Assembly (NCBI GenBank): GCA_028291305.1
Contig: JAQGII010000379.1
Span: forward strand, 1-6,960
Length of the DNA stretch: 6,960 nucleotides
From: Caulobacteraceae bacterium
GTDB lineage: Bacteria; Pseudomonadota; Alphaproteobacteria; Caulobacterales; Caulobacteraceae
Reading direction: 5' to 3'
A program made the position numbers and the translations under genes. A model generated the notes under the pieces. The model ran no database searches. It was not told the origin of the DNA and saw only the letters and a program-made list of their open reading frames with translations. How positions within the stretch are numbered: position 1 is the first letter of the stretch; every line of letters starts with the position of its first letter. This document shows, piece after piece, positions 1 through 6,960 of the stretch.

Positions 1-885
1 GGGGTCGACCTCGGTGGCCCACAGGCCGTCGGCGAAGGTGGTCAGCACATGCACGTCGCCGCGCAGCGAACGGTCGAGCAGCTCGCGCATGGCCCCGATG
101 CCTCGGGTCAGGTCGATGGGCTCGGGCCGCAGGGGCTGGCTGCGGGAGAAGGCCAGAAGCTGCTTGGTCAGGCCCGCCCCGCGCGCGGCGGCCTGGCGCA
201 TGCCGTCCATCAGCCGTTTTCGGCGGCCCGGATCGGGCTGGCTGTCCAGGATGTTGAGCCCGCCGGTGATGACCATCAGCAGGTTGTTGAAATCGTGCGC
301 CACCCCGCCGGTGAGCTGGCCGATGGCCTCGATCTTCTGCGCCTGGCGCAGGGTGTCCTCGACCCGTTCGCGTTCGGCGATCTGGGCGGTCAGTTCGGCC
401 GTGCGCTCGGCGACCTGGTTCTCGAGCCTCTGCGCCGCCGCCTCGCGCTCGCGCAGGTGGGCGCGCACCTCGTATTGTCGCTGGCGGGCGCGAAGGGCCG
501 CGCGCATGGCGCTCATTAGGGTGATCGCCTGCACGGGCCGTTCCAGCAGAGAGACGTTGCCCAGGTCGCCGATCAGCCGCTGCCGCCACAGGGTAACCGC
601 GGTGTGGTTCTGCTGGCTGGTGGCCATGACGAACGGCAGGTCCGACCACGGCGGCTGCTTGCGCGCCCACAGGATCAGCGGGCCGGCGGCGACGCCGAAC
701 AGGGCTTCCTCGGCGATGAACACCGCGCCGGCGCCGCCCGCGTCGAGTTCGCGCACCAGGCCGTCGACGGTGTCGCAGACCTCCGCCCGCAGGCCGCCGC
801 GGCGCAGCAGTTCGACCGACGCAGGGCCATCCCGGCCGATCGGCGCCATCACCAGGATCCTCAGGTTGCTGGCGTCAGCCGACAT
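1..885 (-). CDS. Sensor histidine kinase with pseudo-receiver N-terminus, partial (C-terminus beyond window)
   Basis: The frame is open from an ATG at 885 to the left edge (295 codons), so the protein is cut before its HATPase domain. Residues about 8-128 look like a receiver domain (LRILVMAP first strand, VFIAEEAL third strand, PFVMATS fourth, LLERP fifth). The acidic pocket and phospho-acceptor Asp are not recognisable: Glu59-Glu60 stand near that site, and the usual Lys-Pro is Arg117-Pro or equivalent. Residues about 135-188 are charged and heptad-like, probably a coiled-coil linker. The H-box GGVAHDFNNLL follows, with the phosphorylatable His at about 197. No membrane segment is seen, so it is probably cytosolic. 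It overlaps the end of the KaiC-family gene by 11 bases, so the two are probably translationally coupled and it may be that ATPase's output kinase (inference). An alternative ATG at 894 adds three residues; neither start has a strong Shine-Dalgarno. Confidence 0.85.
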   Translation of the reverse strand, partial: MSADASNLRILVMAPIGRDGPASVELLRRGGLRAEVCDTVDGLVRELDAGGAGAVFIAEEALFGVAAGPLILWARKQPPWSDLPFVMATSQQNHTAVTLWRQRLIGDLGNVSLLERPVQAITLMSAMRAALRARQRQYEVRAHLREREAAAQRLENQVAERTAELTAQIAERERVEDTLRQAQKIEAIGQLTGGVAHDFNNLLMVITGGLNILDSQPDPGRRKRLMDGMRQAAARGAGLTKQLLAFSRSQPLRPEPIDLTRGIGAMRELLDRSLRGDVHVLTTFADGLWATEVDP

Positions 886-1591
886 CTGAAACATCTTGCA
901 TCAGTGGATCGCGGCCGCCGGTGTAGTGCGGCGTGCCGGAGAAGATGCCCTCGAAATCCGTCAGCGGCGGACCGACGCTGACGCCGCCCTGGCCGAGCTT
1001 GAACTCGCGGATGGCGTGCTCGTGGTTGCCGCTGCGTTTCTTGACCACTGAAAGCGCCCGCCGCACCTCGCCCCTGGCCTCGAAGTAGCGCAGCATCAGC
1101 ACCGCGTCGCTGAGGTAGCTGATGTCCAGCGGCGTCTGCAGCGGTCCCACCAGCCCGTGCTGAGCCAGGATCAGGATCGACAACACCCCGAGCTGGCCGA
1201 GATAACTGAGCAATTCGTGCATCTGCAGGATCAGGAAGCGCTCGTCCGGCATGGCGTTGAGGTATCCGTTTAGGCTGTCGATCACCACCAGCTGGGCATG
1301 GTTCTGCTCCACATCCCCGCGCACGATGTAGGCGAACTCGCCCGGCGACATCTCCGCCGGGTCGATCTGCTGGATGCGCAGGAAGCCCCCGTCGAGCATC
1401 TCCCGCAGGGGCAGGCCCAGGGTGCGGGCGCGCGCCTCGACGGTGCCCGCGCCCTCGTCGAAGGCGTAGATCACCGCATGCTCGCCGCGCTGGGCGGCCG
1501 CCAGGGCATAGGTCAGCGCCAGGGACGACTTCCCGACCCCGGCGCCGCCGATCAGCAGGGCGTTGGTGCCCCGCTCCAGCCCGCCGCCCAC
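875..1591 (-). CDS. KaiC-family ATPase, C-terminal (CII) RecA domain, separated from CI by an in-frame amber codon
   Basis: This is the second half of a two-domain KaiC homologue. Homology continues upstream through 1592-1651 in the same frame (HHKSFNGEFISSGNDALDTL), directly up to the amber codon at 1652-1654. GTG 1591 is only the first conventional start; it lacks a Shine-Dalgarno and would remove the first strand of the RecA fold, so independent translation is doubtful. In full-length numbering, Walker A is GGAGVGKSS (about 283-291), Asp-Glu (313-314) occupies the catalytic-glutamate region, and Walker B is LVVIDSLN (369-376). The phosphorylation-loop equivalent reads DISYLSD (424-430): the Ser matching S431 of the cyanobacterial clock protein is kept, but the T432 position is Tyr. 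The tail FEGIFSGTP is typical of the family. Without the amber codon the protein would be 506 residues, close to the 519 of Synechococcus KaiC. It may be the inactive part of a pseudogene. Confidence 0.7.
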   Translation of the reverse strand: MGGGLERGTNALLIGGAGVGKSSLALTYALAAAQRGEHAVIYAFDEGAGTVEARARTLGLPLREMLDGGFLRIQQIDPAEMSPGEFAYIVRGDVEQNHAQLVVIDSLNGYLNAMPDERFLILQMHELLSYLGQLGVLSILILAQHGLVGPLQTPLDISYLSDAVLMLRYFEARGEVRRALSVVKKRSGNHEHAIREFKLGQGGVSVGPPLTDFEGIFSGTPHYTGGRDPLMQDVSDVG

Positions 1592-1651
1592 CAGGGTGTC
1601 CAGGGCGTCGTTGCCGCTGGAGATGAATTCACCGTTGAAGCTCTTGTGGTG

Positions 1652-1654
1652 CTA
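1652..1654 (-). other. In-frame amber (TAG) codon splitting the KaiC-family gene
   Basis: On the minus strand the frame reads EIYPLVVAA, then TAG, then HHKSFNGEF, with no frameshift. The amber is codon 248 of a 507-codon frame (2395 to 875). A single base change to GAG, CAG or AAG would restore an uninterrupted two-domain KaiC. Glu is the most likely original residue, because KaiC homologues of this type, as I recall them, often have a Val-Ala-Ala-Glu-His stretch at this linker. Possible explanations are a nonsense mutation, a sequencing error, readthrough or suppression, or a real split into two polypeptides. Confidence 0.95.
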
Positions 1655-2395
1655 GGCGGCCACCACGAGGGGATAGATCTCCAGCACGCCCTTCTTGATG
1701 GTGAAGTAGTGGAAGCCGCCGCGGAACTGGATGCCGCGCATCTTGATCACCCTCAGCCGCCGCCGCTCGGCCCCGTAGTCGATGGCCGTCTGCTCCAACA
1801 GGATGACGCCGTGGGCGATGGAATGCAGCTGGAGGTCGTTCTGCTGCGAGGACAGGTCGTCCAGCAGGATGACGGTGCATTTGCGGCCCGAGAAGAAGTG
1901 CTTCAGAGCCAGGATCTGGCGGCGGTAGCGCAGCGGGCTCTGCGCCAGGAGGCGCACCTCGGACAGGCTGTCGAACACCACCCGCGCCGGGTTCAGTTCG
2001 CTGATGCGATCGATCACCAGCTGGGTGGTTTCGCCCAGCTCCATATCGGCGGGATGCAGAACGGTCAGCTCGCGGTCGGGATCCAGGGACGTTTCCGGCG
2101 GCACCAGCTCGAACACCGTGACGCCGTCGAGATTCCAGCCGTGCCGTTGGGCGACGATGCGCAGTTCATGCTCGGTTTCCGACAGGGACACATAGAGGAC
2201 CGTTTCCCCGCGCCTCGCACCCTCCATCAAAAATTGCAGCGCCAGGGTGGTCTTGCCGGCGCCGGGACGCCCCTCGACGAGGTACAGGCGGTTGGCGTCG
2301 AAACCGCCGCCCAGGATATTGTCCAGGCCGACGCTGCCTGTGGATATGCGGTCTTGGAGCAGGGATTCGCCCAGGGTCTGATTGGGCTCAGCCAT
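1652..2395 (-). CDS. kaiC: KaiC-family ATPase, N-terminal (CI) RecA domain, ending at an in-frame amber codon
   Basis: This 247-residue product is a complete RecA/KaiC domain. It has the entry motif TGSVGLDNILGGGF (19-32), Walker A GRPGAGKTT (42-50), SLSET (70-74, one Glu where clock KaiC has two), and Walker B RVVFDSLSE (138-146). The C-terminal part, RVIKMRGIQFRGGFHYF, is characteristic of KaiC homologues. The ATG at 2395 is well supported: AGAAGGA (2404-2410 on the complement) sits 8 bases upstream. KaiC proteins are hexameric ATPases with two tandem domains; CI hydrolyses ATP and carries the KaiB-binding surface in cyanobacteria. Here translation stops at TAG 1652-1654, at the inter-domain linker, and the CII domain continues in the same frame beyond it. 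No kaiA or kaiB is visible. In non-cyanobacteria such proteins are linked to timing or stress signalling through adjacent kinases, so an actual clock role here is unproven. Confidence 0.88.
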   Translation of the reverse strand: MAEPNQTLGESLLQDRISTGSVGLDNILGGGFDANRLYLVEGRPGAGKTTLALQFLMEGARRGETVLYVSLSETEHELRIVAQRHGWNLDGVTVFELVPPETSLDPDRELTVLHPADMELGETTQLVIDRISELNPARVVFDSLSEVRLLAQSPLRYRRQILALKHFFSGRKCTVILLDDLSSQQNDLQLHSIAHGVILLEQTAIDYGAERRRLRVIKMRGIQFRGGFHYFTIKKGVLEIYPLVVAA

Positions 2396-2403
2396 GAATT
2401 AAG

Positions 2404-2410
2404 TCCTTCT
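2404..2410 (-). promoter_or_regulatory. Ribosome binding site of the KaiC-family gene
   Basis: The complement reads AGAAGGA followed by 8 bases and then ATG at 2395. This is a good Shine-Dalgarno at ordinary spacing and fixes the start of the CI-domain protein. Confidence 0.75.
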
Positions 2411-2431
2411 CGGGTCGTTGCCGGTTTCCAA

Positions 2432-2462
2432 GGCGCGTGCAGGCGAAGGCCTGCCGCGCGCC
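2432..2462 (-). promoter_or_regulatory. Strong GC-rich hairpin in the presumed kaiC 5' leader
   Basis: GGCGCG (2432-2437) pairs with CGCGCC (2457-2462), and GCAGGC (2439-2444) pairs with GCCTGC (2449-2454), closing a 4-base loop (2445-2448). A small 1-by-2 internal loop (2438 against 2455-2456) separates the two 6-bp arms. The structure lies 36 bases upstream of the KaiC ATG, just above the ribosome binding site. If the kaiC transcript starts to its right, the leader will carry this stem-loop, which could affect mRNA stability or translation. No U-tract follows on either strand, so it does not look like an intrinsic terminator. It is equally possible that it is just GC-rich intergenic sequence. 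Confidence 0.4.
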
Positions 2463-2503
2463 CACGGTGGCGAACGGGCGGAACTCAAAAGCGTTGCCTT
2501 GGG

Positions 2504-2516
2504 CGGTTCAAAACCG
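2504..2516. promoter_or_regulatory. Small dyad CGGTT-CAA-AACCG in the divergent intergenic region
   Basis: Within the 170-base gap between the kaiC and exoD starts (2396-2565), CGGTT and AACCG form a 5-bp inverted repeat around CAA. A run of six T follows at 2522-2527. It sits roughly midway between the genes and could be an operator half-site pair. No convincing -35/-10 pair or EcfG-type (GGAAC-N16/17-CGTT) promoter was found: a GGAAC at 2480-2484 has no CGTT at the right distance. The regulatory call is weak. Confidence 0.2.
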
Positions 2517-2565
2517 GCGCGTTTTTTGCCGCTGAACCCAGCCGTGGGCGGCGCCTTATAAGGGG

Positions 2566-3186
2566 ATGTCCAAACCCGGCGACGCCCGCGATCGAGCCTT
2601 GTCCGCCAGCCTGCGCGGCCTGTTGCATGGCCGCGAGGCGCGGCTGAGTTTCGGCCAGATCGTGGAGGGGTTCGAAGATCATGGCGGGGTCGGCGAAGTG
2701 CTGTTCATCCTGACCCTGCCGGTGCTGCTGCCCCTGCCCCCGGGCGGCTCCGCGGTGCTGGCCCTGCCCCTGCTGATGATCGCGCTGCAGATCGCGCTCG
2801 GGCGCGAACGTCTGTGGCTGCCGCACTGGCTGTCGGACCGGAAGTTGGAGCGCGAAGCGGTCGCCAAGGTAGCGCGCCGGGTGCTGCCGCCCCTGGAATG
2901 GATCGAAGCGCTGGGACGGCCTCGGCTCGGCTTCGTCACCGGACGCCTCGGAACCCGGCTGGCCGGCGCGGCGGCCACGGTGCTGGCGTTGGTGGTGATG
3001 CTGCCGATCCCGTTCGGCAACCTGCTGCCCGCCATGGCGGTGGCCCTGCTGGCGCTGGGCCTGGCGCGCAAGGACGGGCTGATGGTTCTGGGCGGCTATG
3101 CGCTGATGGCGGGGGCGACCGGAGTGAGCCTCCTCGGGGCGCAGGGGCTGCGCCTGCTGTACCACGCCGCGACGGCCTACTTTTAG
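2566..3186 (+). CDS. exoD: ExoD-family membrane protein (exopolysaccharide synthesis ExoD)
   Basis: This 206-residue protein has the two signatures of the ExoD family (named for a Sinorhizobium exopolysaccharide and nodule-invasion gene). One is LPVLLPLPPGGSAVLALPLL (51-70) followed by the GR-x3-LWLP segment (79-86). The other is the related second half LPIPFGNLLPAMAVALLALG (146-165) followed by a KDG turn. Hydrophobic stretches at about 42-60, 62-80, 132-148, 150-166 and 172-192 indicate an inner-membrane protein with two similar halves. The biochemical function of the family is not known. The ATG at 2566 is the most upstream start after an in-frame TGA at 2533, but the purine run AAGGGG abuts it with no spacing. 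In-frame TTG 2599 is an alternative that keeps the whole conserved region. It is divergent from kaiC and convergent with cysH. Confidence 0.88.
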   Translation: MSKPGDARDRALSASLRGLLHGREARLSFGQIVEGFEDHGGVGEVLFILTLPVLLPLPPGGSAVLALPLLMIALQIALGRERLWLPHWLSDRKLEREAVAKVARRVLPPLEWIEALGRPRLGFVTGRLGTRLAGAAATVLALVVMLPIPFGNLLPAMAVALLALGLARKDGLMVLGGYALMAGATGVSLLGAQGLRLLYHAATAYF

Positions 3187-3196
3187 CCCGGGCCTT

Positions 3197-3212
3197 GGCG
3201 GCGGCCGCCGCC
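3197..3212. terminator. GC palindrome in the exoD/cysH convergent gap, possible bidirectional terminator
   Basis: GGCGGCGGCCGCCGCC is a perfect 16-bp palindrome. It almost fills the 28-base gap between the exoD stop (3184-3186) and the cysH stop (3215-3217). As RNA it could form a 6-bp stem with a GGCC loop for transcripts from either side. No T-run follows on either strand, so intrinsic termination would be non-canonical. Confidence 0.3.
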
Positions 3213-3214
3213 GG

Positions 3215-3985
3215 TCAGATGTCGCCGCCGACGGCGTCGTTCGGCGGTTCCGGGGTGCGGGTGACGTGGATGCCGCACTCGGTCTTCTCCGAACCGGCCC
3301 AGCGGCCGGCGCGCACGTCCTGGCCCTCCTCCACCGGATTGGTGCAGGGCCAGCAGCCGATCGACGGATAACCGAAGGCCACCAGCGGGTGGGTCGGCAG
3401 GTCATGCTCCTTGGCGTAGGCGTCGAGCTCGGCCCTGGACCAGTTGGCCAGGGGGTTGAACTTGATCCTGCCCTCGCCGGCCTCGACCACCGCCAGGCGC
3501 AGGCGCGAGACGCCCTGGAACCGCTTGCGCCCGGTGATCCAGGCGTCGAAGTCCTGCAGCGCGCGGTCCAGCGGCAGCACCTTGCGGATGTTGCAGCAGG
3601 CGTTGGTGTCGGTCTTGTAGAGGTTGGCCGAGGGGTCCTGGGTGGCCAGGTCCTGATACTGCGGACGCAGGTCGCGCACGTCGGTCAGGCCGAGCCTGGC
3701 GGCCAGGGTCTTGCGGTAGTCCAGCGTCTGGCCGAAGTGCTGCCCGGTGTCCAGGAACAGCACCGGGATCGAGGGATCGACCTGGGCCGCCAGGTGCAGC
3801 AGCACCGCCGACTCCGCGCCGAACGACGACACCAGCGCCAGGCGGCCGCCGTACTCGGCCACGGCCGCGCGCAGGATCTCGCCGGGGTGGGCGTCGCGCA
3901 GGCGCGCGTTCAGTTCGGCCGCCCTGAGCTCCAAGGGATCGGCTTCCAGGGGACTGGTCTCGACGACTTCGGATTCAAACGCCAT
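3215..3985 (-). CDS. cysH: Assimilatory APS/PAPS reductase (thioredoxin-dependent), CysH
   Basis: This enzyme reduces activated sulfate (adenylyl- or phosphoadenylyl-sulfate) to sulfite in cysteine biosynthesis. With the start at ATG 3985 it has 256 residues. The PP-loop SSFGAES lies at 53-59, a Cys-Cys pair at 130-131, CWPC at 211-214, and the C-terminal catalytic ECGIH with Cys at 237. The Cys-Cys plus CxxC set binds a [4Fe-4S] cluster in the APS-reducing branch, so APS is the more likely substrate. Enzymes of the E. coli PAPS type lack these four cysteines. ATG 3985 is preferred over TTG 3991 because GGGAG sits 7 bases upstream of it. It starts 2 bases after the DUF934 stop and is the last gene of the operon. 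Its product, sulfite, is the substrate of the cysI protein. Confidence 0.95.
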   Translation of the reverse strand: MAFESEVVETSPLEADPLELRAAELNARLRDAHPGEILRAAVAEYGGRLALVSSFGAESAVLLHLAAQVDPSIPVLFLDTGQHFGQTLDYRKTLAARLGLTDVRDLRPQYQDLATQDPSANLYKTDTNACCNIRKVLPLDRALQDFDAWITGRKRFQGVSRLRLAVVEAGEGRIKFNPLANWSRAELDAYAKEHDLPTHPLVAFGYPSIGCWPCTNPVEEGQDVRAGRWAGSEKTECGIHVTRTPEPPNDAVGGDI

Positions 3986-3987
3986 CT

Positions 3988-4531
3988 TCAAGCTCCCACC
4001 TCATCCGGGCGGTTGTGGCCGAGTCCGGAGGCGATCTGTGCGCGTTCCACGTGGATGGGCTCCCGCTCGTCCGCCGCGCGCTGGTATACATGGCGATAGC
4101 GATACGCCGCCGCCACCCACTGCTCGGGGCTGGAGCCGTCGGCGGGCTCGAAGGCGTCGAAGCCGCAGCGGACCATGTGCATCGCCTGCTCGCGCAGGAC
4201 GTCGCCCACCGCCCTTACCTCGCCCTGGTAGGCCAGCCGCTCGCGCAGCACGCGGGCCGAGGAATAGGGCCGGCCGTCGCGGAACTTGGCGAACACCAGC
4301 TGCACCACGGCCAGCCGCGGCAGATCGTAGGCCAGGTCCTCGACCGCTTCGGAAGGCTGCAGGCGAACGCCCACGCGCCGGCCCGAGGCCAGCAGGTCGT
4401 CGCCCTCGGAACTCAGCCGCGACAGGGTGACCACGATGTCGCACGCCGCCGGAATCGGCTCCTCGTCGTGCACGAAGACGAAGGCGTCCTGCACCGTCAG
4501 CGCGCGCGGCTGGTCGGAACCGGCGTCGAGC

Positions 4532-4548
<17 letters not shown>
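3988..4548 (-). CDS. DUF934 family protein of the sulfite-reduction operon
   Basis: This 186-residue soluble protein has the DUF934 core LASGRRVGVRLQPSEAVEDL (53-72), followed by LPRLAVVQLVFAKFRDGRPYSSARVLRERLAYQGEVRAVGDVLREQ. The family is found almost always beside cysI/cysH in Proteobacteria, and its function is unknown. Only two cysteines are present, without a CxxC or ferredoxin motif, so it is not an iron-sulfur electron carrier. A structural or chaperone role for the reductase, or a link to its electron donor, is only a guess. The start ATG 4548 is strongly supported by a perfect AGGAGG (4555-4560, complement) 6 bases upstream, inside the cysI coding sequence. It overlaps cysI by 17 bases and stops 2 bases before cysH, implying tight translational coupling. 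Confidence 0.9.
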
Positions 4549-6190
<1,642 letters not shown>

Positions 6191-6198
6191 GTCGGCTC

Positions 6199-6555
6199 CT
6201 AGCGCCGGATAAGCTTGATGCGGCCGGTCGAACGGGCCGAGGAGGTCACGGCCGCCAGGGCCTGCACGTCCGCGTCGCCGTCGGCCTGTTTGCCGTGCTG
6301 CGGGTGGTTGGAGGGGCCGAGCGCGCGCAGGCGCTCGCGGTACGCCACCGGGACCCAGTGGCCGTCCATGTCCTCCACGTCGATCAGATAGGGCGCCACG
6401 ACCATCCGGGGCTGGTCCTCGGCGGCCGTCAGCGCGCCGGCGGCGTCCTCGTCGCCGTCGAACCGTTGGCCGTCGTTGAACGCCACGGCCCAGCGGCCGG
6501 CGTTCCAGAACACGACCTCGCCGGTCGTCAGGCTGTTGGCGGTCAGGACTTTCAT
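6199..6555 (-). CDS. DUF2849 domain-containing protein
   Basis: This 118-residue soluble protein begins MKVLTANSLTTGEVVFWNAG, with WAVAFNDG following (22-29) and the conserved VVAPYLIDVEDMDGHWVPVAYRERLRALGPSN stretch at 52-83. These match the DUF2849 family, which is known mainly from alphaproteobacterial sulfite/nitrite reductase operons. Its function is unknown. There are no cysteines, signal peptide or membrane segments, so redox chemistry by itself is unlikely. The last 35 or so residues are low-complexity and probably disordered. Its ATG shares an ATGA overlap with the cobA stop, and a GGAGA lies 5 bases upstream. Its TAG lies 8 bases before cysI. This position between the siroheme-precursor enzyme and the siroheme enzyme suggests a helper role for the reductase (inference). 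Confidence 0.9.
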   Translation of the reverse strand: MKVLTANSLTTGEVVFWNAGRWAVAFNDGQRFDGDEDAAGALTAAEDQPRMVVAPYLIDVEDMDGHWVPVAYRERLRALGPSNHPQHGKQADGDADVQALAAVTSSARSTGRIKLIRR

Positions 6556-6960
6556 GCCAGTCTCCGCTCGGCGTCCGGATTTTCGGTTCCGGGAGGCGCC
6601 GAGGCGATCAGGGGTTCAACCTCAGCCAGGGCGGCAACCTCGCCGATCACCAGCAAGGCCGGCCCGTCCAGGCCCGCCGTGGCTGTCTGCAATTCCCCGA
6701 GGTTCGTCAAGACCCGGCGCTCGTCGCAGCGGCTGGCGTTCTCGACCACCAGCACGGGCGTGGAGGCGGCGCGGCCCGCCGCGATCATGCGGCCGGCCAG
6801 CAGGGCGGCGGTGGTCAGACCCATGTAGACGGCCACCGTGTGGTTGGGCCGCGACAGCGCCATCCAGTCCAGATCGGGTTCGCCGGCCTCGCCCTCGGGC
6901 GTCATGGCGGCGTGGCCGGTGACGAAGGTGACGGCCTGGGCCAGGCCGCGGTGGGTCAGG
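6552..6960 (-). CDS. cobA: Uroporphyrinogen-III C-methyltransferase (SUMT), C-terminal part; start beyond window
   Basis: The frame is open from the right edge (6959) to a TGA at 6552-6554, giving about 135 residues. Recognisable SUMT/tetrapyrrole-methylase features are LTHRGLAQAVTFVTGH at the edge, DLDWMALSRPNHTVAVYMGL, an AGRAASTPVLVVENASR segment, and LLVIGEVAALAEVEPL near the end. The enzyme methylates uroporphyrinogen III with S-adenosylmethionine to precorrin-2, the first committed step to siroheme, the cofactor of the CysI protein in this operon. The N-terminal half, including the glycine-rich SAM loop, lies outside. It therefore cannot be said whether this is a single-domain CobA or the tail of a fused CysG. 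Its stop overlaps the DUF2849 start by 4 bases (ATGA). Confidence 0.9.
   Translation of the reverse strand, partial: LTHRGLAQAVTFVTGHAAMTPEGEAGEPDLDWMALSRPNHTVAVYMGLTTAALLAGRMIAAGRAASTPVLVVENASRCDERRVLTNLGELQTATAGLDGPALLVIGEVAALAEVEPLIASAPPGTENPDAERRLA

Noticed and set aside
14..889. A 291-codon plus-strand frame rich in Ser and Arg
   Set aside because: It is a shadow of the minus-strand histidine kinase, which has a clear H-box. Composition is typical of GC-rich antisense frames.
1652..1654. TAG as a pyrrolysine codon
   Set aside because: Pyrrolysine decoding is not expected in this kind of bacterium, KaiC has no catalytic residue at the linker, and no supporting genes are visible.
2480..2508. 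Possible EcfG general-stress promoter (GGAAC at 2480-2484)
   Set aside because: No CGTT lies 16-17 bases downstream; the nearest similar element, CGGTT at 2504, is 19 bases away and does not match.
2504..2527. Intrinsic terminator: dyad CGGTT-CAA-AACCG followed by six T
   Set aside because: The stem is only 5 bp, the T-run is separated from it by five bases, and no plus-strand gene ends upstream of it.
1298..2647. A 449-codon open frame on the plus strand across the KaiC region
   Set aside because: It is antisense to clear KaiC domains on the minus strand, runs into exoD in another frame, has His/Gln/Gly-rich composition and shows no recognisable family.
2485..3405. A 306-codon minus-strand frame overlapping exoD
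   Set aside because: Its product is Arg/Gln/Pro-rich with no domain, and it lies antisense to the recognisable ExoD signatures and the cysH end.
3266..4099. A 277-codon plus-strand frame across cysH
   Set aside because: It is antisense to cysH, which carries the PP-loop and all catalytic and cluster cysteines.

Overview
The window is GC-rich, densely packed coding DNA with long antisense open frames, typical of high-GC Proteobacteria. The gene content (a KaiC-family ATPase followed by a sensor kinase, ExoD, and a cobA-DUF2849-cysI-DUF934-cysH cluster) suggests an alphaproteobacterium of the Caulobacterales/Rhizobiales type. This placement is an inference from gene families and arrangement. 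No RNA gene, insertion sequence, CRISPR array or origin was seen.

Left part (1-2395, minus strand): a two-gene signalling unit read from 2395 towards 1. First comes a KaiC-type double-RecA ATPase. Its reading frame is intact from 2395 to 875 except for one in-frame amber codon (1652-1654) at the junction between the CI and CII domains. Overlapping its end is a histidine kinase with a receiver-like N-terminal domain that appears to lack the phospho-acceptor aspartate. It runs off the left edge before its ATP-binding domain.

Middle (2396-3186): a 170-base divergent intergenic region with a strong GC-rich hairpin in the presumed kaiC leader, then exoD on the plus strand, encoding a small multi-pass membrane protein. 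ExoD converges on the sulfur operon with only 28 bases between stop codons, and that gap contains a perfect 16-bp palindrome.

Right part (3215-6960, minus strand): an assimilatory sulfate-reduction operon read from right to left: siroheme-pathway methyltransferase cobA (start outside the window), DUF2849, sulfite reductase hemoprotein cysI, DUF934, and cysH (APS/PAPS reductase). Junctions are a 4-base ATGA overlap, an 8-base gap, a 17-base overlap and a 2-base gap, so the five genes are almost certainly co-transcribed and translationally coupled. CobA makes the precursor of the siroheme that CysI needs, CysH makes sulfite, and CysI reduces it to sulfide. DUF2849 and DUF934 are accessory proteins of unknown function. 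The operon promoter lies beyond the right edge.

The main point of interest is the amber-split KaiC and its effect on the downstream pseudo-receiver kinase. The sulfur operon is a well-known arrangement.
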